Shown here piece after piece: positions 23,132-31,022 of a stretch of 40,265 nt of DNA. A program made the position numbers and the translations under genes. Below the pieces are notes generated by a model. The model did not search any database. It saw only the letters and a program-made list of their open reading frames with translations, and was not told where the DNA came from. Origin of the DNA: an uncultured Collinsella sp. (GTDB taxonomy: Bacteria; Actinomycetota; Coriobacteriia; Coriobacteriales; Coriobacteriaceae); NCBI GenBank assembly GCA_900541045.1, contig UQID01000024.1, forward strand, positions 1-40,265, in the 5' to 3' direction. Numbering within the stretch: the stretch's first letter is position 1; each line of letters begins with the position of its first letter.

Positions 23132-24532
23132 CTACTCAATATAGCTGGGGTTCTTCTTGATGATTACGCGTGCAGCGATGAAAGAGACGACGATGGCGAT
23201 GATGGCGACAACGCATGCCAGCACGAAGTTGCCCATGGACCCATCGGGAGCGATAAAGATGAGTGCCGAAAGAAGGCCGGGGCATGCTCCCGCAACATAC
23301 TCTTTCAGAACAAAGATGCCTGCAGGGAGTCCAGCGCAGAGCGCGCCGATTGCCGTGCCGACAAGCAGGCGGGGACGCTCGATGAGGCAACCGTAGAACG
23401 CGGGCTCGGTTACGCCACAGAGTGCGGTAACGGCAACCGTGGTGACCATACCTTTCTTCTCCTTGTTTCCCTTCATGGCAGTTGCCAGGGCGAGGCTCGT
23501 GCCGCCAATGCAGAGGTTCGAGATGAATCCAAAGATAATGGGTGCCCAACCGAGCTGCGCCAGGCTCGTAACTTCGATTGCGATGTAAGCCTTATCGAGA
23601 CCGAGCATGACGAAATAGGGGTTAAGGGCTGCCAGGATCGGAGTAGCGATAAATGCCACGTTGTCCATAAGCCACGTGACGGCATCACTCAGCGCGTAGC
23701 CCATCATGCTGCCGGCGGGGCCAAGGATAATCAGCTCGACGGGCACGACGATGATCATGGTGAGCAGCGGCTTCAAGAACAGTTTGGTAACGTCGGGAAT
23801 GATCTTCTGAAGGCTGCGGTCGACAAAGTACATGAACACAACGCCCAGTACGATGGGCACTACCGTACTCGAATAGTCGTTCGTCGGGATGGGGATACCA
23901 AGAAAGTCGAGACCCTCGGCACCGCTAATGGACGAGCTGATCATGATCGCGCCCAGCAATGCGCCCATGATGGGCTGCATCTTCATGACGGCTGCGAGCT
24001 GATAACCAAGATAAACGGGCAAGAAGCTAAACGAAGCGCTAAAGATCGCCAACAGGACCTGGGCGGTTCCGCTATCGGTGCTTAATCCGCAATAATTGAC
24101 CAGGAGATTCTTGATCGAAAGAATGAGTCCGCCAACGATGAGCGCCGGGACGATGGGCATGAATACCTGTGCAGAGACGTTCCCGAATTTCTCAATCAAG
24201 CCCATGGCGGTGTTACCGCTTTTAATGCCTTCTGCAAGGTCTTTGGCGGTTTGGGCATCGTCGGCAACCGTGCCACCGCCGACTTCGATTCCCGCGAAGT
24301 CGAGGAAGTCGTTGTAAGCCTCGGTGACGTTTGGGCCGATGATCACCTGAAGCTGGCCACCGCTGACTACTGCCCCGAGCGCCTGATCGGCCGATTTGGC
24401 GAGCTGGAGATCGATGATCGAGGTGTCTCGTGCGTCGATGCGAAGGCGTGTCGCACAATGAGTTACCGATGTAATGTTCTCTTTGCCGCCAACAGCCTTT
24501 AGGACTGTTTCGGACATTGCCTGATATTTCAT
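23132..24532 (-). CDS. PTS beta-glucoside-type EIIBC permease
   Basis: 466 residues. The N-terminal EIIB domain has the phosphorylated cysteine C26 in THCATRLRID. After a short linker (about 85-105), the EIIC domain carries about ten membrane segments, with the typical GITEP-like segment present as ALCGVTEPAFYG. There is no EIIA domain, so a phosphate donor must be supplied in trans. The family imports and phosphorylates beta-glucosides such as cellobiose, arbutin or salicin. It follows the GH1 gene by nine bases, with AGGAG overlapping the GH1 stop, so the two are co-translated. Exact sugar not determined. Confidence 0.9.
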   Translation of the reverse strand: MKYQAMSETVLKAVGGKENITSVTHCATRLRIDARDTSIIDLQLAKSADQALGAVVSGGQLQVIIGPNVTEAYNDFLDFAGIEVGGGTVADDAQTAKDLAEGIKSGNTAMGLIEKFGNVSAQVFMPIVPALIVGGLILSIKNLLVNYCGLSTDSGTAQVLLAIFSASFSFLPVYLGYQLAAVMKMQPIMGALLGAIMISSSISGAEGLDFLGIPIPTNDYSSTVVPIVLGVVFMYFVDRSLQKIIPDVTKLFLKPLLTMIIVVPVELIILGPAGSMMGYALSDAVTWLMDNVAFIATPILAALNPYFVMLGLDKAYIAIEVTSLAQLGWAPIIFGFISNLCIGGTSLALATAMKGNKEKKGMVTTVAVTALCGVTEPAFYGCLIERPRLLVGTAIGALCAGLPAGIFVLKEYVAGACPGLLSALIFIAPDGSMGNFVLACVVAIIAIVVSFIAARVIIKKNPSYIE

Positions 24533-24541
24533 CTCTTTCTC

Positions 24542-25960
24542 CTAACCTTCCTGCTCCTGATACTTCGAGATAAGGTCTCGGTACCAATACCAGCTCTTTT
24601 TGGGGGTGCGCTCCAGATTGTTCTCGAAGTCGATATGGACAAGTCCGTATCGTTTTTCGTAGCCGTTGATCCAGCTATACAGATCCATCGTCGACCAGAG
24701 GTAGTAACCCTCAACGCGCGCGCCGTCGCGCTTAGCCCTCATCATGTGCTCGATGAACTGGCCCAGAAGCTCGATGCGGTCATCATCGTGGATCATTCCG
24801 TCTGTGTCTGGTTGCTCATAGGCGCCATGTCCGTTTTCCGTAATAAAGATGCGGGGCGCGTCATAGCGCTCGTGGACATCCATGATGGTTGAATACATGC
24901 AACTTGGGAGTATTTCGCGGCCCCATTTATTGCGGGGAACATTGCTGTCGCGGGCGCTTTCAAACAAGGGCGCAATGCATTTTCCTTCGACCTTTTTGCT
25001 CGAACCGCCCTTATTGTTCGCCGAAACGGCAAGCTCTCCACCGTGCCAGTCGGTTACATACTCTCGGCAATACACGTTGAGTCCAATAAAATCGACTTTA
25101 CCGTCTCTGAATTCTTCTACGTCATTTGGGGATCGATAGAGCGAGACGCCAAGTTTTTCAAGGATTTCGTCCATTTCTGGTGGCAGTTGACCCTGAAGTG
25201 CTGGTGCCAGAATCATGCGATTGGCGAAAAAGTCTGCGTATCGAAATACGTCATCGGGGTGCTCGGTTGCCGGGTCGAGTTCGACAACGCCGCCATCGTG
25301 GACGGCGCCGATGATGCCGTCGTAGCCCATTTGACGATATGCTCGGACTGCGAGTGCGCTTGCGCGCATCAGGTTGTACTGAAACTGCATGTACGACTGA
25401 ACGTCGAGCGATCGATTGGGGGGATAGTTGCCCAACATGTTTACGCAGTAGCTGTAGAAATGCGGCTCGTTAACGGTAGCCCAGATTTTGACGTGGTCTC
25501 CAAAGCGCTCAAAGCAAATCTTGGCGTATTTGCAGAACCACTCTGCCATATCGTTGTTCAGCCATCCGCCTTTGCAAGCAAGCGTGAATGGCAGATCGTA
25601 ATGGAACAGCGTAACGTTGGGCTCTATGCCATTTTCGAGGCAGCAATCAATGACCCGATTATAAAAATCGATACCCTTTTCATTCACTTCGCCGATACCC
25701 GTGGGGATGATTCGACTCCATGAAAGAGAGAAGCGATAGGTGTTTTGTCCGCCTTCTTTCATCATGCGGATATCTTCTTCATAGCGATGGTAGAAGTCGC
25801 AAGATACATCACCGTCAACATGGTTGATGTTCTTATTGCTTGTGTGGTTAAAGAAATCCCACTCGCCAAGGCCTTTGCCGTCTTCGTTCCAGGCACCCTC
25901 GCACTGATAAGACGCCGTGGCGGAACCCCAGAGAAACGGGATGTTGTTCACGTTGCCCAT
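24542..25960 (-). CDS. 6-phospho-beta-glucosidase, GH1
   Basis: 472 residues, a complete glycoside hydrolase family 1 barrel. It begins near FLWGSATASYQ, has the acid/base TVNEP about one third in and the nucleophile ITENGHG near residue 370. It hydrolyses phosphorylated beta-glucosides delivered by the adjacent EIIBC. ATG 25960 is chosen because GGAAAGGGG lies just upstream; in-frame ATGs at 25975 and 25978 would place the start too far before the conserved fold. It is the first gene of the operon and divergent from the RpiR regulator. Confidence 0.92.
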   Translation of the reverse strand: MGNVNNIPFLWGSATASYQCEGAWNEDGKGLGEWDFFNHTSNKNINHVDGDVSCDFYHRYEEDIRMMKEGGQNTYRFSLSWSRIIPTGIGEVNEKGIDFYNRVIDCCLENGIEPNVTLFHYDLPFTLACKGGWLNNDMAEWFCKYAKICFERFGDHVKIWATVNEPHFYSYCVNMLGNYPPNRSLDVQSYMQFQYNLMRASALAVRAYRQMGYDGIIGAVHDGGVVELDPATEHPDDVFRYADFFANRMILAPALQGQLPPEMDEILEKLGVSLYRSPNDVEEFRDGKVDFIGLNVYCREYVTDWHGGELAVSANNKGGSSKKVEGKCIAPLFESARDSNVPRNKWGREILPSCMYSTIMDVHERYDAPRIFITENGHGAYEQPDTDGMIHDDDRIELLGQFIEHMMRAKRDGARVEGYYLWSTMDLYSWINGYEKRYGLVHIDFENNLERTPKKSWYWYRDLISKYQEQEG

Positions 25961-26031
25961 GAATCCCCTTTCCATCATTCAACACGGTGGATACGTGTGG
26001 CGGAATTACGATTAAGATGACGTCAACTGAT

Positions 26032-26069
26032 TTGAATCATAGGAGAACGACCAAAGCTGTTTGATTCAA
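26032..26069. promoter_or_regulatory. Inverted-repeat operator candidate, RpiR
   Basis: TTGAATCA (26032-26039) and its exact complement TGATTCAA (26062-26069) are separated by 22 bp in the divergent intergenic region between the GH1 gene and the regulator. The spacing and position fit an RpiR/MurR-type site that could control both directions. Promoter boxes are not clear. Confidence 0.5.
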
Positions 26070-26111
26070 TAAATGAACTATGATTTCGAGGAGAGCGGAA
26101 AGAGGGATCAC

Positions 26112-26945
26112 GTGAATATCAATGACTTCGATGTGCTCAATCGCATTAGCTCCATCATCAACAGCGAGTTTGGGTCAAACGATGCCGCCATCGCTCGATA
26201 TCTCATCGCTCACATTAGGCGTTCGAGCGAAATCAATGTTGCCGCAATAACCCGCGATGCATTCGTGACCCGTTCCGCTGTTCGTCGTTTCTGCAATCGA
26301 TTGGGCTACCAGTCTCTTAGCGATTTGAAAGAATCATTTACTCAGTCAGTCTTTCCAAGCGACTTAAGCCATCGAGAGGAGGAATTTGGCTACGAGGAAT
26401 ACAGGGCAGAGCTCGACGTTCGCATGATCGAGATGTTCGCTGAGGTTGAAAGCGGCGTGTCCGATATCGCTATTAAGCATCTTGTCGACGAAATTGATGG
26501 CCATAAAAACGTTGAAATCTGGTGCACCAATAATGTGAGCGCCAATCTCGTACGATTTCAGCAGGAAATGTTTTATGCGGGCAAGATAGTTCGCATAGTT
26601 GCTGGGGCTAACGTCGCGGAATTGAAAAACATGGGAGACGCTTCGCAGTCATTGATAATTCTCGTATCGGTCTCCGGGCTATTTGCGTCACAGGCGCGTG
26701 AGTATCTTGATTGCCGTTCGGGCAGGAAGATTCTAATTACTGCGTTTAGCAACGATGACAAATCGAGGTCTTTTGACCGTGTATATCGTCTTGGTAATGC
26801 GGGAAACGGAATTGACCGACTCGGCGTTTATTCGAAATACGCCATGACTTATTTTTTCGACTTGCTATCGTCGTGTTACTTGAGTCGCTACCCCTGCACC
26901 AAGGGGGAGCCGCTCTATGGGTCTACTTTGGCCTGGCCCGAGTAG
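26112..26945 (+). CDS. RpiR/MurR-family regulator with SIS domain
   Basis: 277 residues from GTG 26112, or 290 from ATG 26073. The GTG has AGAGGG five bases upstream, while the ATG has no ribosome site; I prefer the GTG. The N-terminal HTH_6 domain (AITRDAFVTRSAVRRFCNRLGYQSLSDLK, about 45-75) precedes a SIS sugar-phosphate-binding domain (VEIWCTNNVSANLV through LIILVSVSGLFAS). It is divergent from the GH1-EIIBC operon and most likely controls it in response to a phosphorylated sugar. GC content is visibly lower than in the housekeeping genes, as for the whole beta-glucoside locus. Confidence 0.85.
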   Translation: MNINDFDVLNRISSIINSEFGSNDAAIARYLIAHIRRSSEINVAAITRDAFVTRSAVRRFCNRLGYQSLSDLKESFTQSVFPSDLSHREEEFGYEEYRAELDVRMIEMFAEVESGVSDIAIKHLVDEIDGHKNVEIWCTNNVSANLVRFQQEMFYAGKIVRIVAGANVAELKNMGDASQSLIILVSVSGLFASQAREYLDCRSGRKILITAFSNDDKSRSFDRVYRLGNAGNGIDRLGVYSKYAMTYFFDLLSSCYLSRYPCTKGEPLYGSTLAWPE

Positions 26946-26977
26946 TTGCGGCTTTACAGTTCTCTCGCCTGGAGAAT

Positions 26978-27041
26978 GAACGTGGATAATCTGCCACTTT
27001 GGCCTTAGAGCCGCGCTAAAAGTGGGAGATAATCCACGCTC
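26978..27041. repeat. 23-nt imperfect inverted repeat
   Basis: The arms 26978-27000 (GAACGTGGATAATCT...) and 27019-27041 (...GATAATCCACGCTC) match at 20 of 23 positions across an 18-nt spacer. The outer part is the GCGTGGATAAT motif also found at 22876 and 22927, and shorter at 2683. It might end the RpiR transcript, but no T-run follows. Between here and 27256 I see no convincing gene. Confidence 0.6.
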
Positions 27042-27256
27042 GATCGTGGCGTGGAAGCCCGATCTCGACCTATATATAGGTGCAAATGAGTCGTTATCGA
27101 AGTAATATTCTACAGGCTCACTCCACTACGCCAAAGTGTTCCCTCGGGAAATGTCACCGCAATATGCAAATTCACCGTCCTTCATATCCAAACTCAGCAA
27201 AACGGCAGGTCAAAGCTATATGGATACGCCCGGAGCCGTGTATCTAGAGGTTTTCG

Positions 27257-27286
27257 TTGACAGCCCCCAAGGTGGCATCGTATTAT
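27257..27286 (+). promoter_or_regulatory. Strong promoter of the tRNA-tuf operon
   Basis: TTGACA (27257-27262), an 18-bp spacer and TATTAT (27281-27286), 63 bp before tRNA-Tyr. The preceding GAGGTTTTC is shared with the promoter at 29088. Confidence 0.85.
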
Positions 27287-27348
27287 CTTCTTCGTTCGCG
27301 GGGGCGGCGGTCCAAAAGACCAAAGGACCTGCGGATACTTGAACGATT

Positions 27349-27430
27349 GGGAGTTTGCCCGAGTGGTTAATGGGGACGGGCTGTAAACCCGTTGGCTCTG
27401 CCTACATAGGTTCGAATCCTATAGCTCCCA
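27349..27430 (+). tRNA. tRNA-Tyr (GTA)
   Basis: A class II tRNA with a long variable arm. Acceptor GGGAGTT/AGCTCCC, anticodon stem ACGGG/CCCGT with loop CTGTAAA (GTA), T arm with GGTTCGAATCC. CCA is not encoded (ACCC follows). It is the first gene of a tRNA-Tyr/Thr/Met-tuf unit. Confidence 0.95.
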
Positions 27431-27440
27431 CCCGTCAAGT

Positions 27441-27516
27441 GCCTGTATAGCTCAGTCGGTAGAGCACTTCGTTGGTAACGAAGAGGTCACCAGTTCAAGT
27501 CTGGTTGCAGGCTCCA
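27441..27516 (+). tRNA. tRNA-Thr (GGT)
   Basis: 76 nt, acceptor GCCTGTA/TGCAGGC, anticodon stem CTTCG/CGAAG with loop TTGGTAA (GGT, reads ACC and ACT), encoded CCA. Complements the TGT isoacceptor at 22524. Confidence 0.95.
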
Positions 27517-27519
27517 TCC

Positions 27520-27596
27520 GGCGGTGTAGCTCAGTTGGTTAGAGCACACGGTTCATACCCGTGGCGTCACTGGTTCGAATCCAGTCACCGCTACCA
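27520..27596 (+). tRNA. tRNA-Met (CAT), elongator type
   Basis: 77 nt, acceptor GGCGGTG/CACCGCT, anticodon stem CACGG/CCGTG with loop TTCATAC (CAT), encoded CCA. It lacks the three G-C pairs at the anticodon stem base typical of the initiator. An Ile2 (lysidine-modified) identity is less likely but not excluded. Confidence 0.9.
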
Positions 27597-27607
27597 TAGG
27601 TAACACG

Positions 27608-27638
27608 GTGGCTTCTCAATAATATGTTGAGAGGCCAC
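27608..27638 (+). promoter_or_regulatory. Stem-loop between tRNA-Met and tuf
   Basis: A 12-bp stem with one G-U (GTGGCTTCTCAA at 27608-27619 with 27627-27638) and a 7-nt loop, with no T-run. It probably marks the tRNA/mRNA processing boundary or the tuf leader. Confidence 0.5.
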
Positions 27639-27692
27639 TATGGTATAAAGGCAAAGTCCCGTCCGGGGACGACCTGTTTAGAGGAGGGCTTT

Positions 27693-28883
27693 ATGGCCAA
27701 AGAGAAGTTTGAGCGCACTAAGCCGCATGTTAACATCGGCACCATTGGTCACGTCGACCACGGCAAGACCACGCTGACCGCTGCCATCACCAAGGTTCTC
27801 TCCGAGACCGAGGGCTGCAAGGCTGACTTCACTGCGTTCGAGAACATCGACAAGGCTCCCGAGGAGCGCGAGCGCGGCATTACGATTTCCGTCTCCCACG
27901 TTGAGTACGAGACCGCTGCCCGTCACTACGCTCACGTTGACTGCCCGGGCCACGCTGACTACGTCAAGAACATGATCTCCGGTGCTGCTCAGATGGACGG
28001 CGCTATCCTGGTCATCGCCGCTACCGACGGCCCCATGGCTCAGACTCGCGAGCACATCCTGCTCGCCCGTCAGGTCGGCGTTCCCTACATCGTCGTCTTC
28101 TTGAACAAGTGCGACATGGTCGACGATGACGAGCTCATCGACCTCGTCGAGATGGAGACCCGTGAGCTCCTCTCCGAGTACGATTTCCCCGGCGACGACA
28201 TCCCCGTCATCCGTGGTTCCGCTCTGGGCGCTCTCGAGGGCGACGCCAAGTGGATGGACGCTATCCGCGAGCTCATGAAGGCCGTCGACGAGTACATCCC
28301 GACGCCTGCTCGTAACAACGACCTCCCCTTCCTGATGGCCGTTGAGGACGTTATGACCATCTCTGGCCGTGGTACCGTTGCTACCGGCCGTGTCGAGCGC
28401 GGTGAGCTCAAGCTCAACGAGCCCGTCGAGATCGTCGGCATCAAGGATACCCAGAACACCGTCGTTACCGGTATCGAGATGTTCCGTAAGTCCATGGACT
28501 TCTGCGAGGCTGGCGACAACGTCGGTCTGCTGCTCCGCGGCATCAAGCGCGAGGACATCGAGCGCGGCCAGGTTCTCTGCAAGCCCGGTTCGGTTACCCC
28601 GCACACCAAGTTCACCGGTGAGATCTACGTTCTGACCAAGGAGGAGGGCGGCCGTCACACCCCGTTCTTCGATGGTTATCGTCCTCAGTTCTACTTCCGT
28701 ACCACCGACGTTACCGGTACGGTCAAGCTCCCCGAGGGCACCGAGATGGCTATGCCTGGTGACCACATCACCATCGAGGGCGACCTCATCCACCCGATCG
28801 CCATGGAGGAGGGCCTGCGCTTCGCTATCCGCGAGGGTGGCCACACCGTCGGTTCGGGCATCGTCTCCACGATCATTGAGTAA
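27693..28883 (+). CDS. tuf: Elongation factor Tu
   Basis: A 396-residue GTPase delivering aminoacyl-tRNA to the ribosome. P-loop GHVDHGKT (19-26), effector region around RERGITIS, DCPGH and NKCD motifs, and domains 2 and 3 complete to the ITIEGDL and GSGIVSTIIE end. ATG 27693 follows GAGGAGGGC. It lies behind three tRNA genes as in the E. coli thrU-tufB unit, not in a str operon with fusA and rpsG, and closes with a terminator at 28911. Confidence 0.98.
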   Translation: MAKEKFERTKPHVNIGTIGHVDHGKTTLTAAITKVLSETEGCKADFTAFENIDKAPEERERGITISVSHVEYETAARHYAHVDCPGHADYVKNMISGAAQMDGAILVIAATDGPMAQTREHILLARQVGVPYIVVFLNKCDMVDDDELIDLVEMETRELLSEYDFPGDDIPVIRGSALGALEGDAKWMDAIRELMKAVDEYIPTPARNNDLPFLMAVEDVMTISGRGTVATGRVERGELKLNEPVEIVGIKDTQNTVVTGIEMFRKSMDFCEAGDNVGLLLRGIKREDIERGQVLCKPGSVTPHTKFTGEIYVLTKEEGGRHTPFFDGYRPQFYFRTTDVTGTVKLPEGTEMAMPGDHITIEGDLIHPIAMEEGLRFAIREGGHTVGSGIVSTIIE

Positions 28884-28910
28884 ATTAGCTCTTTGATATA
28901 GCTGACTTAG

Positions 28911-28945
28911 AGAACCCGGCACTTATATGGGTGCCGGGTTCTTTT
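28911..28945 (+). terminator. Terminator of tuf
   Basis: A 12-bp perfect stem (AGAACCCGGCAC at 28911-28922 with 28931-28942), an 8-nt loop and a T4 tail. The 140 bp from here to the next promoter show nothing recognisable. Confidence 0.92.
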
Positions 28946-29087
28946 CTGCAATGGATATTGAGCCGTTGCTGGTGTCGAGAGGATCGATAATGGTCCTGGA
29001 TGCACCGTCGATTAGCTCTCGATGGCTTCATTGATGTGTTCCAAATATGAATGGATCCACCGAGAACCAATTGACTCGAGGTTTTCA

Positions 29088-29117
29088 TTGACAGCACTTA
29101 CGTGGAGCTGATAAAGT
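29088..29117 (+). promoter_or_regulatory. Promoter of the rpmG-secE-nusG unit
   Basis: TTGACA (29088-29093), an 18-bp spacer and TAAAGT (29112-29117). The -35 context GAGGTTTTCATTGACAGC differs at only one base from that of the tRNA-tuf promoter (27248-27264). Confidence 0.82.
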
Positions 29118-29162
29118 AACAACTCGTGCCCGTACGGGGCGGAAATGAAAGGTTCAGGATAC

Positions 29163-29312
29163 ATGCGTACTCTAGTTACTCTTGCGTGCACTGAGTGCAA
29201 GCGCCGCAACTATACGACCACCAAGAACAAGTCGACCATGCCTGATCGTATGGAGATCAAGAAGTATTGCCCCTGGTGCCGTCACCACACGCTGCACAAA
29301 GAGACTCGCTAG
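29163..29312 (+). CDS. rpmG: 50S ribosomal protein L33
   Basis: A 49-residue large-subunit protein, MRTLVTLACTECKRRNY and on to the usual KETR end. Zinc-ribbon cysteine pairs C9-x2-C12 and C36-x2-C39 show the zinc-binding (C+) form, implying the gene works when zinc is available. Start ATG 29163 has GGTTCAGGA upstream. It precedes tRNA-Trp by 13 bp, a placement shared by many Gram-positive secE-nusG loci. Confidence 0.96.
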   Translation: MRTLVTLACTECKRRNYTTTKNKSTMPDRMEIKKYCPWCRHHTLHKETR

Positions 29313-29325
29313 TCTCTAGTCACAT

Positions 29326-29401
29326 ACGCCAGTAGTTCAATTGGTAGAGCATCGGTCTCCAAAACCGAGTGTTGAGGGTTCGAGTCCTTCCTGGCGTGCC
29401 A
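29326..29401 (+). tRNA. tRNA-Trp (CCA)
   Basis: 76 nt, acceptor ACGCCAG/CTGGCGT, anticodon stem TCGGT/ACCGA with loop CTCCAAA (anticodon CCA), T arm with GGTTCGAGTCC, encoded CCA tail. It sits between rpmG and secE. Confidence 0.96.
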
Positions 29402-29410
29402 GTCATTATT

Positions 29411-29441
29411 CCGTAAGCTCCCACTTGGGGGCTTACGGTTT
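29411..29441 (+). terminator. Weak terminator/attenuator before secE
   Basis: A 12-bp stem with one G-U (CCGTAAGCTCCC at 29411-29422 with 29427-29438), an ACTT loop and a TTTAC tail. The short T-run suggests partial read-through into secE and nusG, or tRNA 3'-end release. Confidence 0.65.
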
Positions 29442-29477
29442 ACTCATGTATAAGCGCATTGCGCGGAGGTAACCCAA

Positions 29478-29816
29478 ATGGCCAACAAGAAGAACAAGAA
29501 GAAGGCTCAGCAGCCGGCACCTGCCAACAAAGCTGCCGCCAACTCCAAGGTTGAGGCCAAGAAGGCCGTTGCCAAGAAGAACGAGAAGGCTGCGAAGTCC
29601 AAGAAGAACGAGAAGCCTGGTTTCTTCGCCCGCACCAAGAAGTATTTCGCTTCGGTCAAGTCCGAGATGAAGCGTGTCACGTGGCCCGATAAGAAGGAGC
29701 TCGTGAACTACTCGGTTGTTGTTTGCGCTTCTCTGATCGTCGTCGGCGTCGTCATCGCTCTGCTCGATGCTGGCTTTGGCGAGGCTCTTGCTCTGTTCTC
29801 TGGATTGAGGGGCTAA
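29478..29816 (+). CDS. secE: Preprotein translocase subunit SecE
   Basis: 112 residues. A Lys/Ala-rich N-terminal extension (about 1-50) precedes the conserved amphipathic segment KSEMKRVTWPDKKELV and a single C-terminal membrane helix (about 77-98). It clamps the SecY halves in the membrane. CGGAGG lies ten bases before ATG. The secE stop and nusG start are three bases apart, the classic secE-nusG pair. Confidence 0.95.
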   Translation: MANKKNKKKAQQPAPANKAAANSKVEAKKAVAKKNEKAAKSKKNEKPGFFARTKKYFASVKSEMKRVTWPDKKELVNYSVVVCASLIVVGVVIALLDAGFGEALALFSGLRG

Positions 29817-29819
29817 ACC

Positions 29820-30356
29820 ATGTCTAAGCGTTGGTACGTCGTTCACACTTACTCTGGATACGAGAACCGCGTTAAGTCCGATCTCGAGCATCGCATCGAG
29901 ACCATGGGCATGCAGGACCGTATCTTTGATATCGAGATTCCTATGGAGCGCGTCACCGAGATTAAAGAGGGTGGCAAGCGTGAGACCAAGGATTCCAAGA
30001 TCTTCCCGGGTTATGTCCTGGTCCGCATGGAGATGGATGACGATGCTTGGACGTGTGTTCGTAACACGCCTGGCGTCACCGGTTTCCTAGGCGGCAACGG
30101 CAAGCCCGCTCCGCTTTCCCGCGACGAGTACAACAAGATGACTCGTCGTCCCGGTAAGGGCGATTCGCCCAAGCGCACCTCGGTTGATATTGAGGTCGGT
30201 ACGTCCGTCCGCGTCACCGATGGCCCGCTTACCGACTTTGATGGCAAGGTCTCCGAGGTTAACACCGAGGCTGGCAAGCTCAAGGTCACGCTGATGATCT
30301 TTGGCCGCGAGACGCCGGTCGAGCTCGACTTTAACCAGGTCGCTGTCATCGCTTAA
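29820..30356 (+). CDS. nusG: Transcription antitermination factor NusG
   Basis: 178 residues. The N-terminal NGN domain (RWYVVHTYSGYENRVKSDLEHR) and the C-terminal KOW domain (GTSVRVTDGPLTDFDGKVSEVN) are both complete. It binds RNA polymerase and couples it to ribosomes or Rho. A 120-bp gap with no clear gene separates it from rplK. Confidence 0.96.
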   Translation: MSKRWYVVHTYSGYENRVKSDLEHRIETMGMQDRIFDIEIPMERVTEIKEGGKRETKDSKIFPGYVLVRMEMDDDAWTCVRNTPGVTGFLGGNGKPAPLSRDEYNKMTRRPGKGDSPKRTSVDIEVGTSVRVTDGPLTDFDGKVSEVNTEAGKLKVTLMIFGRETPVELDFNQVAVIA

Positions 30357-30476
30357 GTTTTCGTCCGTTCGCGCGAGCGTGCTTCTTCTGTGACTGCTCA
30401 TCTCAGGAGTGCTTCTAACACGTGCGTGCTTACGATATAACAAGTACTTCACACTCGTGATTCGAAAGGAATGACC

Positions 30477-30905
30477 ATGGCTGAGAAGAAGGTTGCCAAC
30501 GTCATTAAGCTCCAGATTCCTGCTGGTGCAGCAAACCCCGCTCCTCCCGTCGGCCCCGCCCTGGGCGCTGCTGGCGTGAACATCATGCAGTTCTGCCAGG
30601 CCTTTAACGCCGAGACGCAGGACAAGAAGGGTGACATCATCCCCGTTGAGATCTCTGTCTACGAGGATAAGTCCTTCTCCTTCATCACCAAGACCCCGCC
30701 GGCGGCTCACCTCATCAAGAAGGAGCTGAACCTCAAGTCTGGTTCCGCTAAGCCCCAGGCCGACAAGGTTGGTCAGCTCTCCCAGGAGCAGCTCACCAAG
30801 ATCGCCGAGATCAAGATGCCGGACCTCAATGCCAACGACATTGACGCCGCCAAGAAGATCATCGCCGGTACCGCCCGTTCCATGGGCGTCACCATCGCTG
30901 AGTAG
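30477..30905 (+). CDS. rplK: 50S ribosomal protein L11
   Basis: 142 residues: N-terminal domain with PAGAANPAPPVGPALGAAGVNI and a C-terminal rRNA-binding domain ending ARSMGVTIAE. It forms the GTPase-associated centre with 23S rRNA. ATG 30477 is seven bases after GAAAGGA; the in-frame ATG at 30471 is too close to it. The intergenic stem (ACGGGTGCTCC region at about 30923-30948) before rplA contains several G-U pairs and might be a regulatory site. Confidence 0.97.
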   Translation: MAEKKVANVIKLQIPAGAANPAPPVGPALGAAGVNIMQFCQAFNAETQDKKGDIIPVEISVYEDKSFSFITKTPPAAHLIKKELNLKSGSAKPQADKVGQLSQEQLTKIAEIKMPDLNANDIDAAKKIIAGTARSMGVTIAE

Positions 30906-31022
30906 CGATTTCTTATGGTAACGACGGGTGCTCCGACCGGGGCGCCCGTTAAATGTGTGCAATAGGGCACACGATACGATGTGGGAGGGCTCACGCCCGT
31001 TTAACCACAGGAGGTAATGCAC

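Noticed and set aside
22972..23160. 62-codon frame downstream of the PTS gene
   Set aside because: It reads through the 13-bp terminator stem at 22996-23030 and runs into the end of the PTS gene.
27136..27342. 68-codon frame before tRNA-Tyr
   Set aside because: It covers the strong promoter of the tRNA operon, has no ribosome site, and its composition is not protein-like.
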